Shown here one piece after another: positions 5,904 to 7,014 of a stretch of 7,014 nt of DNA. Origin of the DNA: an uncultured Bacteroidales bacterium (GTDB lineage Bacteria > Bacteroidota > Bacteroidia > Bacteroidales > UBA932); the NCBI GenBank assembly GCA_946408295.1, contig CAMJRT010000059.1, positions 1-7,014 of the forward strand, in the 5' to 3' direction. Position 1 is the stretch's first letter. Each line of letters starts with the position of its first letter. The notes under the pieces are model-generated. The model was not told the origin of the DNA. It ran no database searches and saw nothing but the letters and a program-made list of their open reading frames with translations. Made by a program: the position numbers and the translations under genes.

Positions 5904-6314
5904 CTATACAAAATTTTCAATTTTTTTCTCCATAATCAAAATATTGCATCCATTCTCACGGTGATACTCCAGGTGGTCCATCATCTGCTTGCACAAGAAG
6001 ATGCCAAGGCCGCCGATGGGCCGTTCCTCTGCCGAAAGGGTGATGTCGGGGTCATCCTTGTCCAGTGGGTTGAAAGGAACGCCGGCATCCTCGAAGCGAA
6101 TCCGCCACACGCCGGCACAAAAGCCGGTCTCCACCTCCATATACCCGGAACCGGAATCGTAGGCATAACTCACCACATTCTCCACGACCTCCTCGACGCA
6201 AAGCCGGATGCGCATATTCAACTCGAAAGGAAGGCTATCCACCTCGGGGGTTGCCATCACATCTTCGATAATCGCTCCGGACTTGCCGGAAATCGGGTCA
6301 TAACGCTTTTTCAT
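5904..6314 (-). CDS. RsbW/SpoIIAB-like HATPase (anti-sigma-type serine kinase)
   Basis: A GHKL-fold serine kinase expected to phosphorylate the STAS partner and to sequester a target protein. The protein has 136 residues with the three ATP-binding boxes: N box CVEEVVENVVSYAY (Glu and Asn three residues apart), G1 box FEDAGVPFNPL, and G2 box RPIGGLGIFLCKQMMD. The order and size match PF13581 anti-sigma kinases, single domain, no sensor or membrane part. I chose the ATG at 6312-6314 because homologues begin near this point. A longer frame to 6428 would overlap the HD gene by about 100 bases and adds a Cys/Arg-rich unlike segment. The start lies 11 bases after the HD gene stop and the end two bases before the STAS start, so it sits in the middle of the operon. 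Confidence 0.9.
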   Translation of the reverse strand: MKKRYDPISGKSGAIIEDVMATPEVDSLPFELNMRIRLCVEEVVENVVSYAYDSGSGYMEVETGFCAGVWRIRFEDAGVPFNPLDKDDPDITLSAEERPIGGLGIFLCKQMMDHLEYHRENGCNILIMEKKIENFV

Positions 6315-6325
6315 AAACGCAAAAT

Positions 6326-6907
6326 TTAACGACTGCCAAAAACATCGTCTATCAAATGAACAAATTCCTGATAAGCAAAAGTGTCTTTCAACTCGCTCAG
6401 GCTGTCGGCCAAGCCGCGATAATGCCACTCGTGGTCAGTGCGGAGTTTGGCGTGAAAAATCTTCCAGAGTTCGTCACCCTGCTGCTGATAGTCACGCCAG
6501 ATGGCCCGCATATTGGAGAGTTTGTCCCCCATCGCCACGATTTTCGCATCATACGGCGCATTTCGCAGATGGTCGATGGCAGCCTGCTTGCGCGAATGCC
6601 AGGAGGCCTCTTCGCTCACGCCTTCCGCAAATTTGTCCGACTCCGCCTCCACGATAGAAGCCACCCGGGGGCCGAATTCGCGGGCGAGATCCTCCACAAC
6701 GATGGAGGTATCCTCCACCGTATCGTGCAAGACAGCGGCGGCCAGCAATTCGGGGTCATTGGTAATGGATGCGACGATTGACATCGCCTCCAGGGGATGA
6801 ATGATGTAGGGAAAACCCTTCCCACGCCGTTCCGTACCGGCGTGCGCCTGCAAGGCGAAGAGAATGGCCTTGTCCACAAAGGCCGTATCCATTGCTTTGT
6901 TTGCCAT
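6326..6907 (-). CDS. HD-domain hydrolase resembling small (p)ppGpp hydrolases (SpoT HD/Mesh1 type)
   Basis: The protein has 193 residues and is a single metal-dependent HD domain. YIIHPLEAM gives His37; AAAVLHDTVEDT gives His61-Asp62 plus Glu65-Asp66; VAMGDKLSNMRAI gives Asp128 and the KLxN motif. This set corresponds to the Mn2+ and substrate residues of the SpoT hydrolase domain and of the ~180-residue Mesh1 family. ASWHSRKQAAIDHL is the helix seen between them in small alarmone hydrolases. No synthetase, TGS or ACT domain is attached. Activity on (p)ppGpp is therefore a family-based prediction; another nucleotide is possible. The ATG at 6905-6907 follows an in-frame TAA 15 bases upstream. 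AGGAG at 6928-6932 is 20 bases from the start, too far for ideal use, so translation may be coupled to the gene ahead. Confidence 0.85.
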   Translation of the reverse strand: MANKAMDTAFVDKAILFALQAHAGTERRGKGFPYIIHPLEAMSIVASITNDPELLAAAVLHDTVEDTSIVVEDLAREFGPRVASIVEAESDKFAEGVSEEASWHSRKQAAIDHLRNAPYDAKIVAMGDKLSNMRAIWRDYQQQGDELWKIFHAKLRTDHEWHYRGLADSLSELKDTFAYQEFVHLIDDVFGSR

Positions 6908-6922
6908 ATTACTATTCCATTT

Positions 6923-7014
6923 TTATTCTCCTGCTATACCCAACAATCGAGCCTGCCCGATTGCACGCTCCGCCCTGTGGCGGTTGTACGGGGAAGGCCC
7001 CGAGAGGAGTTCAT
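6923..7014 (-). CDS. C-terminal end of an unidentified upstream operon gene (partial)
   Basis: On the minus strand one frame is open from the window edge and ends at TAA (6923-6925), 15 bases before the HD gene. The 29 visible residues end in RHRAERAIGQARLLGIAGE, which reads like a genuine amphipathic helical protein tail. A second frame is also open but shorter and less protein-like, so this assignment is tentative. Two small GC hairpins lie within it: CCGCC-CTGT-GGCGG at 6970-6983 and CGGGG-AAGG-CCCCG at 6989-7002. I do not recognise the protein. Confidence 0.4.
   Translation of the reverse strand, partial: ELLSGPSPYNRHRAERAIGQARLLGIAGE

Noticed and set aside
6315..6428. Extended N-terminus for the HATPase
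   Set aside because: It would overlap the HD gene by about 100 bp and adds non-conserved sequence; the ATG at 6314 fits the family length.

Overview
The window looks like chromosomal DNA from a Bacteroidota bacterium, probably Bacteroidales. Three observations support this. The GluRS and TruB segments have the Bacteroidales style, for example LSKRDGDK..GFPVFPL in GluRS. Two start regions carry the Bacteroidota -7 promoter box TAnnTTTG. Strong Shine-Dalgarno sequences are scarce. Most genes are GC-rich; one ATPase gene and the DNA just upstream of it are visibly richer in A/T. Genus cannot be fixed from the sequence alone.

Layout. Positions 1-1774 (+) hold the 3' part of gltX (glutamyl-tRNA synthetase) overlapping by one base with truB (tRNA pseudouridine-55 synthase). 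This TruB carries an unusual Ser/Asp/Ala-rich repeat insertion. Converging on it (-) are a Bcp-type peroxiredoxin (1868-2323) and, directly upstream on the same strand, an AAA-type ATPase with a C-terminal winged helix (2353-3501). The ATPase has its own predicted Bacteroidota promoter and a 35-bp near-perfect palindrome immediately upstream.

Positions 3586-4053 contain no credible gene but are dense in inverted and direct repeats: a duplicated hairpin unit, a 177-bp element with perfect 27-bp inverted arms, and a further repeat block that runs up to the promoter of mntP (Mn2+ exporter, 4090-4668, +).

Positions 4787-7014 (-) form one compact operon. In transcription order it contains the tail of an unidentified gene, a small HD-domain protein resembling (p)ppGpp hydrolases (SpoT HD/Mesh1 type), an RsbW-like HATPase, an RsbV/SpoIIAA-like STAS protein, and a Cys-based protein phosphatase with an HCxxGKDRTG loop. 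The HATPase and STAS pair is the core of a partner-switching module. The flanking HD hydrolase and phosphatase suggest a link between alarmone or nucleotide state and phospho-signalling. This operon and the repeat-rich intergenic block are the most interesting parts. Neither can be called new from sequence alone.
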